Shown: in pieces, positions 54,527-63,542 of the stretch
Layout of the letters: each line of letters opens with the position of its first letter
How positions within the stretch are numbered: position 1 is the stretch's first letter
Source of the DNA: Parvularcula sp.
GTDB lineage: Bacteria > Pseudomonadota > Alphaproteobacteria > Caulobacterales > Parvularculaceae
Direction: 5' to 3'
Length of the DNA stretch: 64,000 nucleotides
Assembly (NCBI GenBank): GCA_002704915.1
Contig: PAIP01000078.1
Span: 30,442-94,441, forward strand
Translations under genes and position numbers: made by a program
Notes under the pieces: generated by a model
The model's input: only the letters and a program-made list of their open reading frames with translations
The model's database searches: none
Told to the model about the DNA's origin: nothing

Positions 54527-54536
54527 TCCAGATCAA
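54523..54536. promoter_or_regulatory. FNR/FixK-type box upstream of the usp gene
   Basis: CTGATCCAGATCAA matches the TTGAT-N4-ATCAA anaerobox at nine of ten defined positions. It lies at the end of the dioxygenase gene, about 104 bases before the universal stress protein start; a TATACT at 54595-54600 could be the -10. Universal stress genes are common FNR/FixK targets, so this is reasonable but unproven. Confidence 0.5.
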
Positions 54537-54639
54537 GCCATCGCAAGGCTTTTCCTGATTGGATCGTCGCGTTCCGCCGTCTTCACATCGATGTTATACT
54601 TCCCATATTGAAAAGGCAGCGAACAGGAAGGATGCTTTT

Positions 54640-55122
54640 ATGCAGTTCAAATCCATTATTGCAGCCATTGATGTCGACGACGATCTGGCCGAAGGCGTTA
54701 TTCGTGCTGCGGACAGCCTCTCGAAAAAAGACGGCGCGAATTTGCAGGTCGTAAGCGTATGGCCGGTGCTGGCGGCGTCAGGCTCGGGTTTTTCCGCTGA
54801 ACTTGGCGGGTCATCCGCCGTGGTGACGGAAGCCATGATGGAACAGCATCGTCAGGGTCGTAGGGACCATCTCGCAACGCTTGAAGAGATGACGGGGCGT
54901 CTGGCGCCGGGCGCTTCGGCGGTGATGCTGGATGGCGAGCCGGCGGACGAGGTCGCTGACTATGCGCAAAAGCAAGGCGCCGAGCTGATTGTCACCGGCT
55001 CGCATCAACGCAAGTTCTGGGGCTCCCTCTTTCAGGGCAGTGCGTCTTTGGAACTGGTGCGCGAAGCCCCCTGCGCCGTCTTTCTGGTGACGAAAGCTTT
55101 TGCCGACACGCTTACTGATTAA
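54640..55122 (+). CDS. Universal stress protein
   Basis: From ATG 54640 (AGGAAGGA upstream) it has 160 residues. Single UspA domain with IIAAIDVDDD at the start and the nucleotide-binding signature VTGSHQRKFWGSLFQGSAS before APCAVFLV. Likely ATP-binding type. An FNR/FixK-like box upstream suggests induction at low oxygen. Its stop overlaps the convergent hpnB stop. Confidence 0.9.
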   Translation: MQFKSIIAAIDVDDDLAEGVIRAADSLSKKDGANLQVVSVWPVLAASGSGFSAELGGSSAVVTEAMMEQHRQGRRDHLATLEEMTGRLAPGASAVMLDGEPADEVADYAQKQGAELIVTGSHQRKFWGSLFQGSASLELVREAPCAVFLVTKAFADTLTD

Positions 55123-56282
55123 ATGGCGGACGAATAGGTTCGTCCCTTCCATTGGCCGCCGTCACCGCGCATATGTCTGAGCGCGGATGAGATGGTCATC
55201 GCAGTGTATAGTCCCGCGGCGACAGGCAACAGCGCCGCCTCCCAAGGCGCGCGACCGTAAAGGCGCAAGGTCGGCCAGTAGGTGTAGGCCATAAGGCATG
55301 AGGCGCCGGCGGCGTAGAAGATGGCCGCGAAATTCCAGTGCCAGAACGCTGTCAGCAAAATCAGCGGCGCCGCGAGATAGATCAGCGCCATGCCGAACAC
55401 CGTGCCCACAAGCAGAAGCGGCGAGTAATGCAATTGCGCATAGGCCGTGCGCGCCACCATGTTCCAGATCGATGAAAACTCACGATTGTCGCGTAAGGAT
55501 ATGGCCTCGTCGCTGGCGAGACCGATCCAGATTCTGGTCGATGGCGTCAGATCCTTGATCGCTTTCGCGAAGGCGCAATCGTCGATCAGGGCGCCTTTGA
55601 TGCGCGCCATGCCGCCTATGCCTTCAATTGTTTCGCGGCGCGCCAGCATGCAGCCGCCCGCCGCCGCCGCCATATTATCGTCCGGATCATTGGCGCGCGA
55701 GAATGGATAAAGTTTCTGGAAGAAATAGATGAAGGCGGGGATCAGGAAGGACGCCCAGGGTCCGCGCGAGTCGAGCCGCGCCATCAGCGAAACAAGCGCA
55801 AAATCTCTGTCCTCTGCCTTGGCGACGAGCCGGCTCAGCGTGTCGCGGGCAAGCGCGATGTCCGCATCGGTTAGAAGCACATATTTCGCTTCGGGCGCAA
55901 TCTCCTTCGCGCGCTTCAGTCCATTCTCGACCGCCCAGAGTTTGCCGGTCCACCCCTCCGGCAGGGACGGGACCGAGACAATCTCCAGCGTTCTCTCGCT
56001 TTCGGAAGCCGCGGCGCGGGCGATGTCCGCGGTGCCGTCCGCAGAGCCGTCATCGGCGAGAATGACACTCAGCTTTCCGGGGTAGTCGGCGGCCATATGG
56101 GCGCGGATCACATCGCCGATGGTTTCCGCCTCGTCACGGGCGGGAATGACGGCCACGACCTCCGGCCATGCCGCCGGATCGGGCTTGTCGTCGAGGCGCT
56201 CGCTGGCACTCCAGAAGCCGCCCCGCATAAGGGTGAGCCAGCCCCAGGCGGCGAAGGCGGCGAATGCGATCAAACTCAGCAT
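55119..56282 (-). CDS. hpnB: Hopanoid-associated glycosyltransferase HpnB
   Basis: GT2-type membrane glycosyltransferase. From ATG 56282 it has 387 residues: N-terminal helix (about 1-20), GT2 domain with VIPARDEAETIGDVI and LLTDADIALARD, then four C-terminal membrane helices. The order next to hpnC supports HpnB, thought to decorate hopanoids or a linked polyol. Start chosen at the first ATG; a TTG at 56318 is in frame. Divergent from hpnC with 95 bases between the starts. Confidence 0.87.
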   Translation of the reverse strand: MLSLIAFAAFAAWGWLTLMRGGFWSASERLDDKPDPAAWPEVVAVIPARDEAETIGDVIRAHMAADYPGKLSVILADDGSADGTADIARAAASESERTLEIVSVPSLPEGWTGKLWAVENGLKRAKEIAPEAKYVLLTDADIALARDTLSRLVAKAEDRDFALVSLMARLDSRGPWASFLIPAFIYFFQKLYPFSRANDPDDNMAAAAGGCMLARRETIEGIGGMARIKGALIDDCAFAKAIKDLTPSTRIWIGLASDEAISLRDNREFSSIWNMVARTAYAQLHYSPLLLVGTVFGMALIYLAAPLILLTAFWHWNFAAIFYAAGASCLMAYTYWPTLRLYGRAPWEAALLPVAAGLYTAMTISSALRHMRGDGGQWKGRTYSSAI

Positions 56283-56377
56283 GGAGCCGCTGATACCCCG
56301 GCTCGGCGCCTGAGGCAAAGAGGCCGTTGCAGGATTTCCCGCCTTGGAAACGGGGCGAAAATCCGTAAGGTGCGCCC

Positions 56378-57274
56378 ATGTCAGCCGCGCCAGAAATCAC
56401 CGCCGAGGGGGCCAGCGCCACGCCCGCCGAAACGCCCTCCGGAAAGGGCGCGAAGGACGAGAATTTTCCCGTCGGCTCGTTCCTGTTGCCCAAACATCTG
56501 CGGCCCCATGTGGCGGTCTTTTACGCCTTCGCCCGGGCCATTGACGACATCGCAGATAATGGCGCGCTCTCGCCTGAAGAGAAAATCAAGCGCCTCACCG
56601 CCTTCGATGCGGCGCTGAAAGGCGAGCCTGGCTATGGACAGGAATTTGCGAAGGCCCATGCGTTGCGAGAGAGCATGCGGGAGACAGGCGTCACCACCAA
56701 GCACGGTTCCGATCTCGTGGCGGCGTTCATTCTCGATGCGGAGAAAAGCCGATACCGGACCTGGGACGAGCTTCTTGGTTACTGCGAATTGTCGGCGAAC
56801 CCCGTGGGCCGATATCTCCTCGATCTCCATGGGGAAGACAAAGCCGGCTATTGCTATTCCGATGCGCTTTGCACGGTTTTGCAGATCGTCAATCATCTTC
56901 AGGATTGCGGCGATGACAAGCGTGAGCTCGACCGCATTTACATCATCGGCGACTGGCTAAAGGAAGAAGGCGAGGATTTTTCCGTCGTTGAGCGGGACGC
57001 TGTATCTCCAGGCTTTCGCAAAGTGATCAACCGCATGCTCGACGGGTGCGAAGAGTTGATGACGGACGCGCGCAAGCTTCCCGCGGCGCTAAACTCGAAA
57101 CATCTCGCCATGGAATCGGCGGTGATCGTGCGTCTTGCTGACCGGCTCATCAAACTCTTACGCAAAGGCGATCCGCTCGCGACGCGCGTTGCATTGAAGA
57201 AGCTCGACTTTGCCGTCGCCGGGTTGACCGGCGCAACGTCGGGGTTTTTTGCCGCGGGAAAAGGCGCGCGCTGA
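56378..57274 (+). CDS. hpnC: Hydroxysqualene synthase HpnC
   Basis: Squalene/phytoene-synthase-fold enzyme that converts presqualene diphosphate to hydroxysqualene. 298 residues, with a ~28-residue unconserved start. First Asp-rich motif DDIADN; CELSANPVGRYLLDLHG and NHLQDCGDDKRELDR carry the second. The hpnD start overlaps its stop (TGATG). Confidence 0.92.
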   Translation: MSAAPEITAEGASATPAETPSGKGAKDENFPVGSFLLPKHLRPHVAVFYAFARAIDDIADNGALSPEEKIKRLTAFDAALKGEPGYGQEFAKAHALRESMRETGVTTKHGSDLVAAFILDAEKSRYRTWDELLGYCELSANPVGRYLLDLHGEDKAGYCYSDALCTVLQIVNHLQDCGDDKRELDRIYIIGDWLKEEGEDFSVVERDAVSPGFRKVINRMLDGCEELMTDARKLPAALNSKHLAMESAVIVRLADRLIKLLRKGDPLATRVALKKLDFAVAGLTGATSGFFAAGKGAR

Positions 57275-58161
57275 TGCTGGCGACTGCGATTTCACCGGAT
57301 GACGCCCGCCGTCACGCGGAGGAAACCGTCAAACGGTCGAAAACCTCTTTCGGACCGGGCATGCGCATTCTCTCGAAGCCGCGCCGCGAAGGCATGTATG
57401 CCGTCTACGCCTTCTGCCGCGAGGTCGACGACATTGCCGATGAAGGCGGAACTCGAGAGGAAAAACTTGCGGCGCTCAATGAATGGCGCGCAGAAATCGA
57501 TCGTCTCTACGATGGCGCGCCGCAGACCCCGACCGGCGTCGCCCTGCTGGTGCCGGTGCGCCAATTCGACATTCCCAAAGAAGAATTCATCCTGATGATT
57601 GAGGGGATGGAGATGGATGCGAAGGGGCCCATCATTGCGCCGAGCCTCGATGAGCTCGCCGCCTATACGCGCCGGGTCGCGGGCGCCGCGGGCCAGCTTT
57701 CCATGCCGGTCTTCGGGGCCCCAAAAGGCAAGGCGTCTGACGATTTCGCGATATCTCTCGGCGATGCGCTGCAGCTCACCAACATTTTGCGCGATGTTGA
57801 GCAGGACGCCGAAGAGGGCCGCCTCTATCTGCCACGCGAGCTGCTTGAAAAACATGCCTGCCCATTGTTACCGGAAGATATCGCAACGGCGCCGGGGCTG
57901 CCGGCAGTGCGCGCGGAACTCGCCGCCATGGCGCGCGAGAAATTCGCCGGGGCGCGTGAGGCATTGAAAAATCTCGACTGGCGTGTGTTGCGGCCGGCGC
58001 TGTTGATGATGGGCGTTTATGAGCGCTATCTCGACAAGATGACGGCGCGCGGCTGGGCCAACGGACAGCCCCGGGTCACGCTCTCGAAACTCGAGAAAAC
58101 AATGATCGCGGCGCGCTGGCTCGCTGCGCCGAAACTGACCCGCGAGGCGCCGACCTCATGA
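57274..58161 (+). CDS. hpnD: Presqualene diphosphate synthase HpnD
   Basis: Joins two farnesyl diphosphates to presqualene diphosphate. 295 residues. Motifs CREVDDIADE and NILRDVEQDAEEGRLYLP are the two Asp-rich Mg sites. Overlaps hpnC (TGATG) and hpnE (ATGA), so hpnC-D-E are translationally coupled, a complete HpnCDE squalene route. Confidence 0.94.
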   Translation: MLATAISPDDARRHAEETVKRSKTSFGPGMRILSKPRREGMYAVYAFCREVDDIADEGGTREEKLAALNEWRAEIDRLYDGAPQTPTGVALLVPVRQFDIPKEEFILMIEGMEMDAKGPIIAPSLDELAAYTRRVAGAAGQLSMPVFGAPKGKASDDFAISLGDALQLTNILRDVEQDAEEGRLYLPRELLEKHACPLLPEDIATAPGLPAVRAELAAMAREKFAGAREALKNLDWRVLRPALLMMGVYERYLDKMTARGWANGQPRVTLSKLEKTMIAARWLAAPKLTREAPTS

Positions 58162-59435
58162 CACGCGTCCATATTATCGGCGCGGGGCTGTCGGGTCTCG
58201 CCGCCGCCGTGCGGCTCATCGAAAATGATGTGCCAGTGACGGTCTATGAGGGCGCGGGGCAAGCAGGCGGCCGCTGTCGCACCTTCTACGATAAGCATCT
58301 CGAACGCGAGATCGACAATGGCAACCACCTCATCATGTCCGGCAACAAGTCGGCCTTGTCTTATCTGAAGCGCATTGGCGCTGAGGACCCGCTCACGGGC
58401 CCGCCTTTCGCCATCTATCCCTTTGTCGATGTAAAGACCGGACAGCGCTGGACGGTGCGGATTAATGAAGGTTTCATTCCCTTCTGGGTGTTCGACAAGA
58501 AATGGCGCGTGCCGGACACCAATGTCATGGACTATGTGAAGGCGGGCGCCATCGCTTTCGCAGACGACGACAAGACGGTTGCTGAGGTCGTCGATAAAAG
58601 CAGCGTTCTTTACGAGCGCTTCTGGGAACCGTTGACGCTCGCGGTGCTCAACACGACGCCGGAAAAAGGGCAGGCGAAGCTCCTCTGGCGGGTGATCCGC
58701 GAAACATTTCTATTGGGCGGGCAGGCGTCGGTTCCACTGACCGCGAAGACCGGGCTCGGTCACGCCTTCATCGATCCGGCGGTCAAGTTCATCGAGAGCC
58801 ATGGCGGGGTCGTTCGCCTCAATGCCCGCGTCAGAAGCGTCTGGATGGAAGGCGGCGAGTTGACGACGCTGAACTTCGCTGACGAGACGGTGACCTTGGA
58901 AGAAGGTGACAAGGTCATCTTCGCCATTCCGCCGACGCGGCTCAAAGACCTGCTGCCAGACATCGATCCGCCGGATGACGACGCAAGTATTTTGAACATA
59001 CACTACCGGCTTGGAAAACCGGTTCCGAAGGATGCGCTGGGCGAGGGGCCGTTTATCGGCATGATTGGTTCGGATGGGCAGTGGGCGTTCGTGCGCGACG
59101 ATGTCATCAGCCTTACGACCTCAGCGTCGCACGCCATTGGCACGGATGAGCTTCCCAATGACGATGTGGTCTCGAAAATCTGGCGCGAAACGCAAATCGC
59201 CCTTGGGTTAGGCGACACGGATTATGAACGCGTGCGAGTCATCCGCGAAAAACGCGCGACGCCCGACCAAAGCCCGCAAGGCGCGCGCAAACGACTGAAG
59301 CCTGAAACGCAATGGCGCAATCTTTTTCTCGCCGGCGATCATACGGACACCGGCGTTCCGGCGACGATCGAGGGGTCGATAAGGTCCGGGGACAGAGCGG
59401 CGGATTTGGCGTTAAAGTCGCTTAATTTTTCGTGA
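58158..59435 (+). CDS. hpnE: Hydroxysqualene dehydroxylase HpnE
   Basis: FAD-dependent amine-oxidase-fold protein that reduces hydroxysqualene to squalene. 425 residues. FAD site GAGLSGLAAAVRLIE and, at the C-terminus, LFLAGDHTDTGVPATIEGS. It ends just before a palindromic repeat; the next gene is hpnG, with no hpnF (squalene-hopene cyclase) between. Confidence 0.94.
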   Translation: MTRVHIIGAGLSGLAAAVRLIENDVPVTVYEGAGQAGGRCRTFYDKHLEREIDNGNHLIMSGNKSALSYLKRIGAEDPLTGPPFAIYPFVDVKTGQRWTVRINEGFIPFWVFDKKWRVPDTNVMDYVKAGAIAFADDDKTVAEVVDKSSVLYERFWEPLTLAVLNTTPEKGQAKLLWRVIRETFLLGGQASVPLTAKTGLGHAFIDPAVKFIESHGGVVRLNARVRSVWMEGGELTTLNFADETVTLEEGDKVIFAIPPTRLKDLLPDIDPPDDDASILNIHYRLGKPVPKDALGEGPFIGMIGSDGQWAFVRDDVISLTTSASHAIGTDELPNDDVVSKIWRETQIALGLGDTDYERVRVIREKRATPDQSPQGARKRLKPETQWRNLFLAGDHTDTGVPATIEGSIRSGDRAADLALKSLNFS

Positions 59436-59454
59436 TAATTGTCATGCCGCAGGT

Positions 59455-59517
59455 CATTCCTGCGAAAGCGGGAATGCATAGTTTTGATTTTCTGGATCCC
59501 CGCCTGCGCGGGGATGA
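59455..59517. repeat. Palindromic repeat at the hpnE-hpnG junction
   Basis: CATTCCTGCGAAAGCGGGAATG (given as CATTCCTGCG/AAAGCGGGAATG) and GGATCCCCGCC/TGCGCGGGGATGA are two adjacent hairpins, about 60 bases in all, immediately before the hpnG start codon at 59529. This type of element is widely dispersed in alphaproteobacterial genomes. Confidence 0.75.
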
Positions 59518-59528
59518 GCGGTGTTGAG

Positions 59529-60326
59529 ATGGCTCAGGAAAAATTCATCGGCGTCATCTGTGGCCTCAAATCCGAGGCGGAAGCGGTCTCGGCGAGCGTT
59601 GACGCATCGGAAATCCGCATCGGCGTTTCCGGAGCCAATGCGGCACGCGCCGAAGAGATTGCGCGCGAGTTCTGCAATGACGGCGCGAGCGCGATCATTT
59701 CCGTCGGGGTTTCCGGCGGGCTCGATCCGGCGGTGAAGCCCGGCGATCTTATTATCGGCGAGACCATCATCGCCGATGATGGTTCGGTCTATGCGTCGGA
59801 CAAATATCTTTTGGCTGCAATAACCTCCGATCACCCCGGCGAAGGCCGGGGTCCAGAAACATTAAGAAAAATGGATCCCGGCTGGAGTTTATCCTCGGGC
59901 CGGCCTTTGGCCGGATCCGGGGGCCGGGATAGTCGGAGTGGGTATCTTGTCGCGAAACTGTTCGGCGCCGATGAAATCATCGACAGCGCCGCGAAAAAGT
60001 CTGCGCTGTTTCACAATCACGGATGTGCGGCGGTCGACATGGAGAGCCATGGGGCGGCGCGGGCCGCCGCGCGCGCGGGCGCGCCCTTCATCGCCATTCG
60101 CGCCATCGCCGACCCGGCGGACCGCGCCTTGCCGCAGGCGGCCCTAAACGCTGTGGCGGCGGACGGCTCGACGCGTGTCTGGTCGACCTTGGGCGCGGCC
60201 ATGCGCGACCCGAAGCAGTTTCCGGAATTGATGAAGCTCGGCGGCGATAGCGCCGCGGCGACAAAAACCTTACGCCGCAGCCTCGGCCCGCTCTTTGCGC
60301 GCCTTTTTCTCTGCTTCGATCTTTGA
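59529..60326 (+). CDS. hpnG: Hopanoid phosphorylase HpnG, with repeat-encoded insertion
   Basis: Nucleoside-phosphorylase-like enzyme that removes adenine from adenosylhopane to give ribosylhopane. From ATG 59529 it has 265 residues; upstream sequence is repeat, so longer starts are unlikely. Motifs: GVSGGLDPAVKPGDLIIGE and the catalytic AAVDMESHGAARAAARAG. Residues about 101-135 (bases 59831-59931 and edges) are encoded by a palindromic repeat: HPGEGRGPETLRKMDPGWSL and the next residues look unlike any enzyme core. The frame stays open, so the protein may still be made. The 3' end overlaps hpnH by 57 bases. Confidence 0.85.
   Translation: MAQEKFIGVICGLKSEAEAVSASVDASEIRIGVSGANAARAEEIAREFCNDGASAIISVGVSGGLDPAVKPGDLIIGETIIADDGSVYASDKYLLAAITSDHPGEGRGPETLRKMDPGWSLSSGRPLAGSGGRDSRSGYLVAKLFGADEIIDSAAKKSALFHNHGCAAVDMESHGAARAAARAGAPFIAIRAIADPADRALPQAALNAVAADGSTRVWSTLGAAMRDPKQFPELMKLGGDSAAATKTLRRSLGPLFARLFLCFDL
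59831..59931. repeat. Palindromic repeat inserted in frame in hpnG
   Basis: CACCCCGGC/GAAGGCCGGGGT forms one hairpin, GGATCCCGGC ... GCCGGGAT the outer pair, and GGGCCGGCC/TTTGGCCGGATCC an inner one. It occurs wholly inside the hpnG frame and adds about 34 codons without a stop. It is similar in design to the Rickettsia-type palindromic elements that invade reading frames. Confidence 0.75.
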
Positions 60327-61424
60327 CATTTCGGCGTCCACCAACTTCTCGTGAACGTCCTCGGCGGGGCGCGCATTCGACAGATCGATCTCCGGCGCCA
60401 TGGGGCCTTCGGTCGCGATCTTGAACATGTTCGGGATCTTGAACATCTTGAACGGGTTTTTCACCGCATCCATGGCCGCCGTCGGCTCGTAGCCGCAATG
60501 GGCCATGCAGTTCGAGCATTTCTCATATTTGCCGGTGCCGTATGAATCCCAGTCCGTCGTCTCCATGAGCTCTTTGAAGCTTGACACGTAACCTTCGCCG
60601 AGGAGGTAACACGGCTTCTGCCAGCCAAAGACATTGCGCGTGGGCGAGCCCCAGGGCGTACACATATATTCTTCATTGCCGGCGAGGAAGTTGAGGAAGA
60701 GCGAAGAGTGCGACAGGTTCCACTCGCGCCCGCGCTCCTTGCCGATCTTGAAGATGTCGCGGAAGAGGTTCTTGGTTTTCTCCCGCGACAGGAAATGTTC
60801 CTTGTCCTCAGCGCGCTCATAGGCGTAGCCCGGGGAGATCGAGATGCCGACGCCGAGATCGGTGGCGAAATCGAGATAATCGGCGACCTGTTTCGCGGTC
60901 ATATTGTCGAAGATCGTCGCGTTGACATTGACCTGGAAGCCTCTGTCCTGCGCCGCCTTGATCGCCTTGACGGCGATCTTGAAGGTGCCTTTCTGGTCGA
61001 CCGCATGATCGTGTTCTTCCTCGAGGCCGTCGAGATGGACGGAGAAAAACAGAAACGGCGACGGCTTGAAGAGATCGAGTTTCTTTTCAAGGAGCAGCGC
61101 GTTGGTGCACAAGCTGACGAACTTCTTGCGCGCGACGATGCCCTCGACGATCTCGCCGATCTCTTTATGGATCAGCGGTTCGCCGCCGGGGATCGCCACC
61201 ACGGGCGCGCCGCATTCGTCGACCGCGTCCAGGCATTCCTGAACGGAAAGGCGCTTGTTGAGAATCGGCGCCGGATAATCGATCTTGCCGCAGCCGGGGC
61301 AGGCGAGATTGCAGCGGAATAACGGCTCCAGAAACAGGACCAGCGGATATTTCTTGCGGCCCATTAGGGTTTGCTTCGCCACATAGGCGCCGACGCGGAT
61401 CTGCTGGTGAAGCGATACTGACAT
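60270..61424 (-). CDS. hpnH: Adenosylhopane synthase HpnH (radical SAM)
   Basis: Radical-SAM enzyme that adds the adenosyl group to diploptene, the first step to extended hopanoids. From ATG 61424 (GGAGA upstream) it has 384 residues; the 44-codon upstream frame is not conserved. The cluster motif is CNLACPGC (Cys 38, 42, 45), followed by the GGEP-like IPGGEPLIH, and the C-terminal Cys region CSNCMAHCGYEP. It is encoded opposite to hpnG and on the same strand as ispH. Confidence 0.94.
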   Translation of the reverse strand: MSVSLHQQIRVGAYVAKQTLMGRKKYPLVLFLEPLFRCNLACPGCGKIDYPAPILNKRLSVQECLDAVDECGAPVVAIPGGEPLIHKEIGEIVEGIVARKKFVSLCTNALLLEKKLDLFKPSPFLFFSVHLDGLEEEHDHAVDQKGTFKIAVKAIKAAQDRGFQVNVNATIFDNMTAKQVADYLDFATDLGVGISISPGYAYERAEDKEHFLSREKTKNLFRDIFKIGKERGREWNLSHSSLFLNFLAGNEEYMCTPWGSPTRNVFGWQKPCYLLGEGYVSSFKELMETTDWDSYGTGKYEKCSNCMAHCGYEPTAAMDAVKNPFKMFKIPNMFKIATEGPMAPEIDLSNARPAEDVHEKLVDAEMSKIEAEKKARKERAEAAA

Positions 61425-61470
61425 GGAGGGTCTCCGTTTTCTTTTCTTCTGTGCTGCGGCCGGACGGTTA

Positions 61471-62484
61471 CTAGGCGTTGGCCGCGCCCCACGCTTCCAT
61501 GGCGTCTTTCGGACGCTCCACGTCGGCGAGTTCCCGGGGCAGTTTGAAATGGACATTCTCTTCGACGCCGTCGAGCAATTCGACCGTGACGTCGCAATAA
61601 TTTCTGAGGCGGTCGACGGTTTCCTGAACCAGCGTTTCCGGGGCGGAGGCGCCGGCCGTGAGGCCGATGGTGGCGACGCCTTCGAGCCAGGCGGGATCGA
61701 ACATGGCGGCGTTTTCGATGAGATAGCTCGGAATGCCGAAATTCTCGCCGATCTCGCGCAGGCGGTTTGAGTTCGAGCTGTTATGGGCGCCGACCACGAG
61801 CAGGAGGTCCACCTGTTTCGCCATGGCGATGACGGCAGTCTGGCGGTTCTGCGTCGCGTAACAGATATCGCGCGTGTCCGGCCCCACGATATTCGGGAAC
61901 CGTTCTTTTAGCGCGGCGATGACGTCCTTGGTGTCGTTCACGGAGAGCGTTGTCTGCGTCACGAACGCAACACGCTCGTCATCTGCGACATTCAGGTCTT
62001 TCACATCCTCGGGTTCGGAAATGACGTGTACCGGTCCGTGAATCTGACCCAGCGTGCCTTCCACTTCCGGATGACCGATATGGCCGATGAGGACGATATC
62101 GTAGCCCTTGTCGGCGTAGCGGCGGCCTTCCTTGTGGACTTTGGTGACGAGGGGGCAGGTAGCGTCGATCACATCGAGCTCGCGCACAAGGGCGCCGTCC
62201 TCAACCTTTTTGGCGACCCCATGGGCGGAAAAGACCGTAACCGCGCCGGTCGGGATCTCATCGATCTCCTCGACGAAGATCGCGCCCCGGGCGCGCAGGG
62301 TCTCCACCACATATTTGTTGTGGACGATCTCGTGCCGGACATAGACCGGCGCGCCATATTTCTCCAGGGCGCGCTCGACAATGTCGATGGCCCGCTCAAC
62401 GCCTGCGCAAAACCCCCTCGGCTGGGCAAGCACGACTTTTACATTCTTCTTCGCCGCCGCCATTTTCGTCTGCTTCTCCGCCAT
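61471..62484 (-). CDS. ispH: 4-hydroxy-3-methylbut-2-enyl diphosphate reductase
   Basis: Last enzyme of the MEP isoprenoid pathway; a [4Fe-4S] enzyme that yields IPP and DMAPP. 337 residues from ATG 62484 (or 330 from ATG 62463). The three ligand cysteines are in [23 protein letters not shown] and [18 protein letters not shown] is also conserved. It supplies the substrate for ispA and the hpn genes; hpnH lies 46 bases downstream on the same strand and may be co-transcribed. Confidence 0.96.
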   Translation of the reverse strand: MAEKQTKMAAAKKNVKVVLAQPRGFCAGVERAIDIVERALEKYGAPVYVRHEIVHNKYVVETLRARGAIFVEEIDEIPTGAVTVFSAHGVAKKVEDGALVRELDVIDATCPLVTKVHKEGRRYADKGYDIVLIGHIGHPEVEGTLGQIHGPVHVISEPEDVKDLNVADDERVAFVTQTTLSVNDTKDVIAALKERFPNIVGPDTRDICYATQNRQTAVIAMAKQVDLLLVVGAHNSSNSNRLREIGENFGIPSYLIENAAMFDPAWLEGVATIGLTAGASAPETLVQETVDRLRNYCDVTVELLDGVEENVHFKLPRELADVERPKDAMEAWGAANA

Positions 62485-62772
62485 ATCCCACAATAGCCAT
62501 CCCCTCGAACGGCCTGAGAGCAATGATCTCTTAACGCCTGTTATTTCATGGCGCCGGCGGGTCCGGCAACCGGGGACAGGCTAAGTTTTCCGTATATCGC
62601 GTGTTGCGCTGCAGTGCAAAAAAGATCGCAGTTCCTCACGCGGATTTGGCCGGGGCTGTGGCTTTGAGGCGGCGCGCGCAGCCTGTGCGCCTATTTGCGC
62701 CCCTTGCTTGGCGGCGCGCCCCGGCTCGTGTAGCTTTGAACCGGGTATGACTATTTGAGGGGAATCGGGGAG

Positions 62773-63456
62773 ATGTTTCGCAAATTTTCCGGGGGCCAGA
62801 AGGCCGGCAATCGGGCCATGGCCGGCGAGAGCGTGTGGCCACGCGACAAGGTGGTGTCCGCGCTCGAGAATCAATATGGCGCTCTCGATCAATTGGGCGA
62901 GGAGGGGCCGCTTTCGGTCTTTGGCGTCCAGCATAATGGAGTCAATTTTGTGATTGCGCTGATGGAGTCGGCGCCTGGCTCCGGCAAAATCATCGAGCTT
63001 GGTTTTCTTGCGCGTTTTGTGGGCTTCGAGATCGACGCGCAGCTTGTGGAGACCATAAACCGCAATCTCCACCTAGGCGTCGCCTCGATTGAGGCCAATG
63101 GCGATCTCTTCCTGATGGCGGGGATGCAGCCGGTGGGATCTTTCGACGCCGGACAGTTCGCGCTGGTGCTCGAAGCCTGGCGGCGCGATCTGATGATCAC
63201 GCTCCACGGGCTTTCCAGCGGTCAGGCCTCCATGGCGGCGGCGTTTCCAGCGGCGAAGCTCGAAGCCGCGCGCAATTTCGCGATGAATGTCGCGCCGGCG
63301 CCGACCGACAATAAACCTGTCGATCTTCTCGCCTGCTTTCTCGGCGCGAAAAACAGCCGCGAGCTTTGCGGCGATTGTTCGGGCCGCGGCAAGCGCGGCT
63401 TCATCGCGCGCGAATGCGTCGCCTGCGACGGGTCGGGCTTTGTGAAGGCGCATTAG
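62773..63456 (+). CDS. Unknown protein with DnaJ-type zinc motifs
   Basis: From ATG 62773 (GGGGAG upstream) it has 227 residues. I do not recognise a named family. The N-terminal ~150 residues are alpha/beta, loosely like YbjN or secretion-chaperone folds. The C-terminal ~30 residues have CGDCSGRGKRGF and CVACDGSGF, two CxxCxGxG motifs like a half zinc finger of DnaJ, which usually grip unfolded peptides. It lies between ispH and ispA but shows no isoprenoid motif. Confidence 0.65.
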   Translation: MFRKFSGGQKAGNRAMAGESVWPRDKVVSALENQYGALDQLGEEGPLSVFGVQHNGVNFVIALMESAPGSGKIIELGFLARFVGFEIDAQLVETINRNLHLGVASIEANGDLFLMAGMQPVGSFDAGQFALVLEAWRRDLMITLHGLSSGQASMAAAFPAAKLEAARNFAMNVAPAPTDNKPVDLLACFLGAKNSRELCGDCSGRGKRGFIARECVACDGSGFVKAH

Positions 63457-63542
63457 ACGCAATATTTTAAAGGGTGGCGTTTTTGGCTGAGGCCGAATAA
63501 TCCTCCGCTCATCCCGTCAAACGGGGCTGGGTCCCCATTTGA

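Noticed and set aside
59439..59528. Longer hpnG start at 59439
   Set aside because: The added residues are translated repeat sequence (for example IPACAGM) and not phosphorylase-like.
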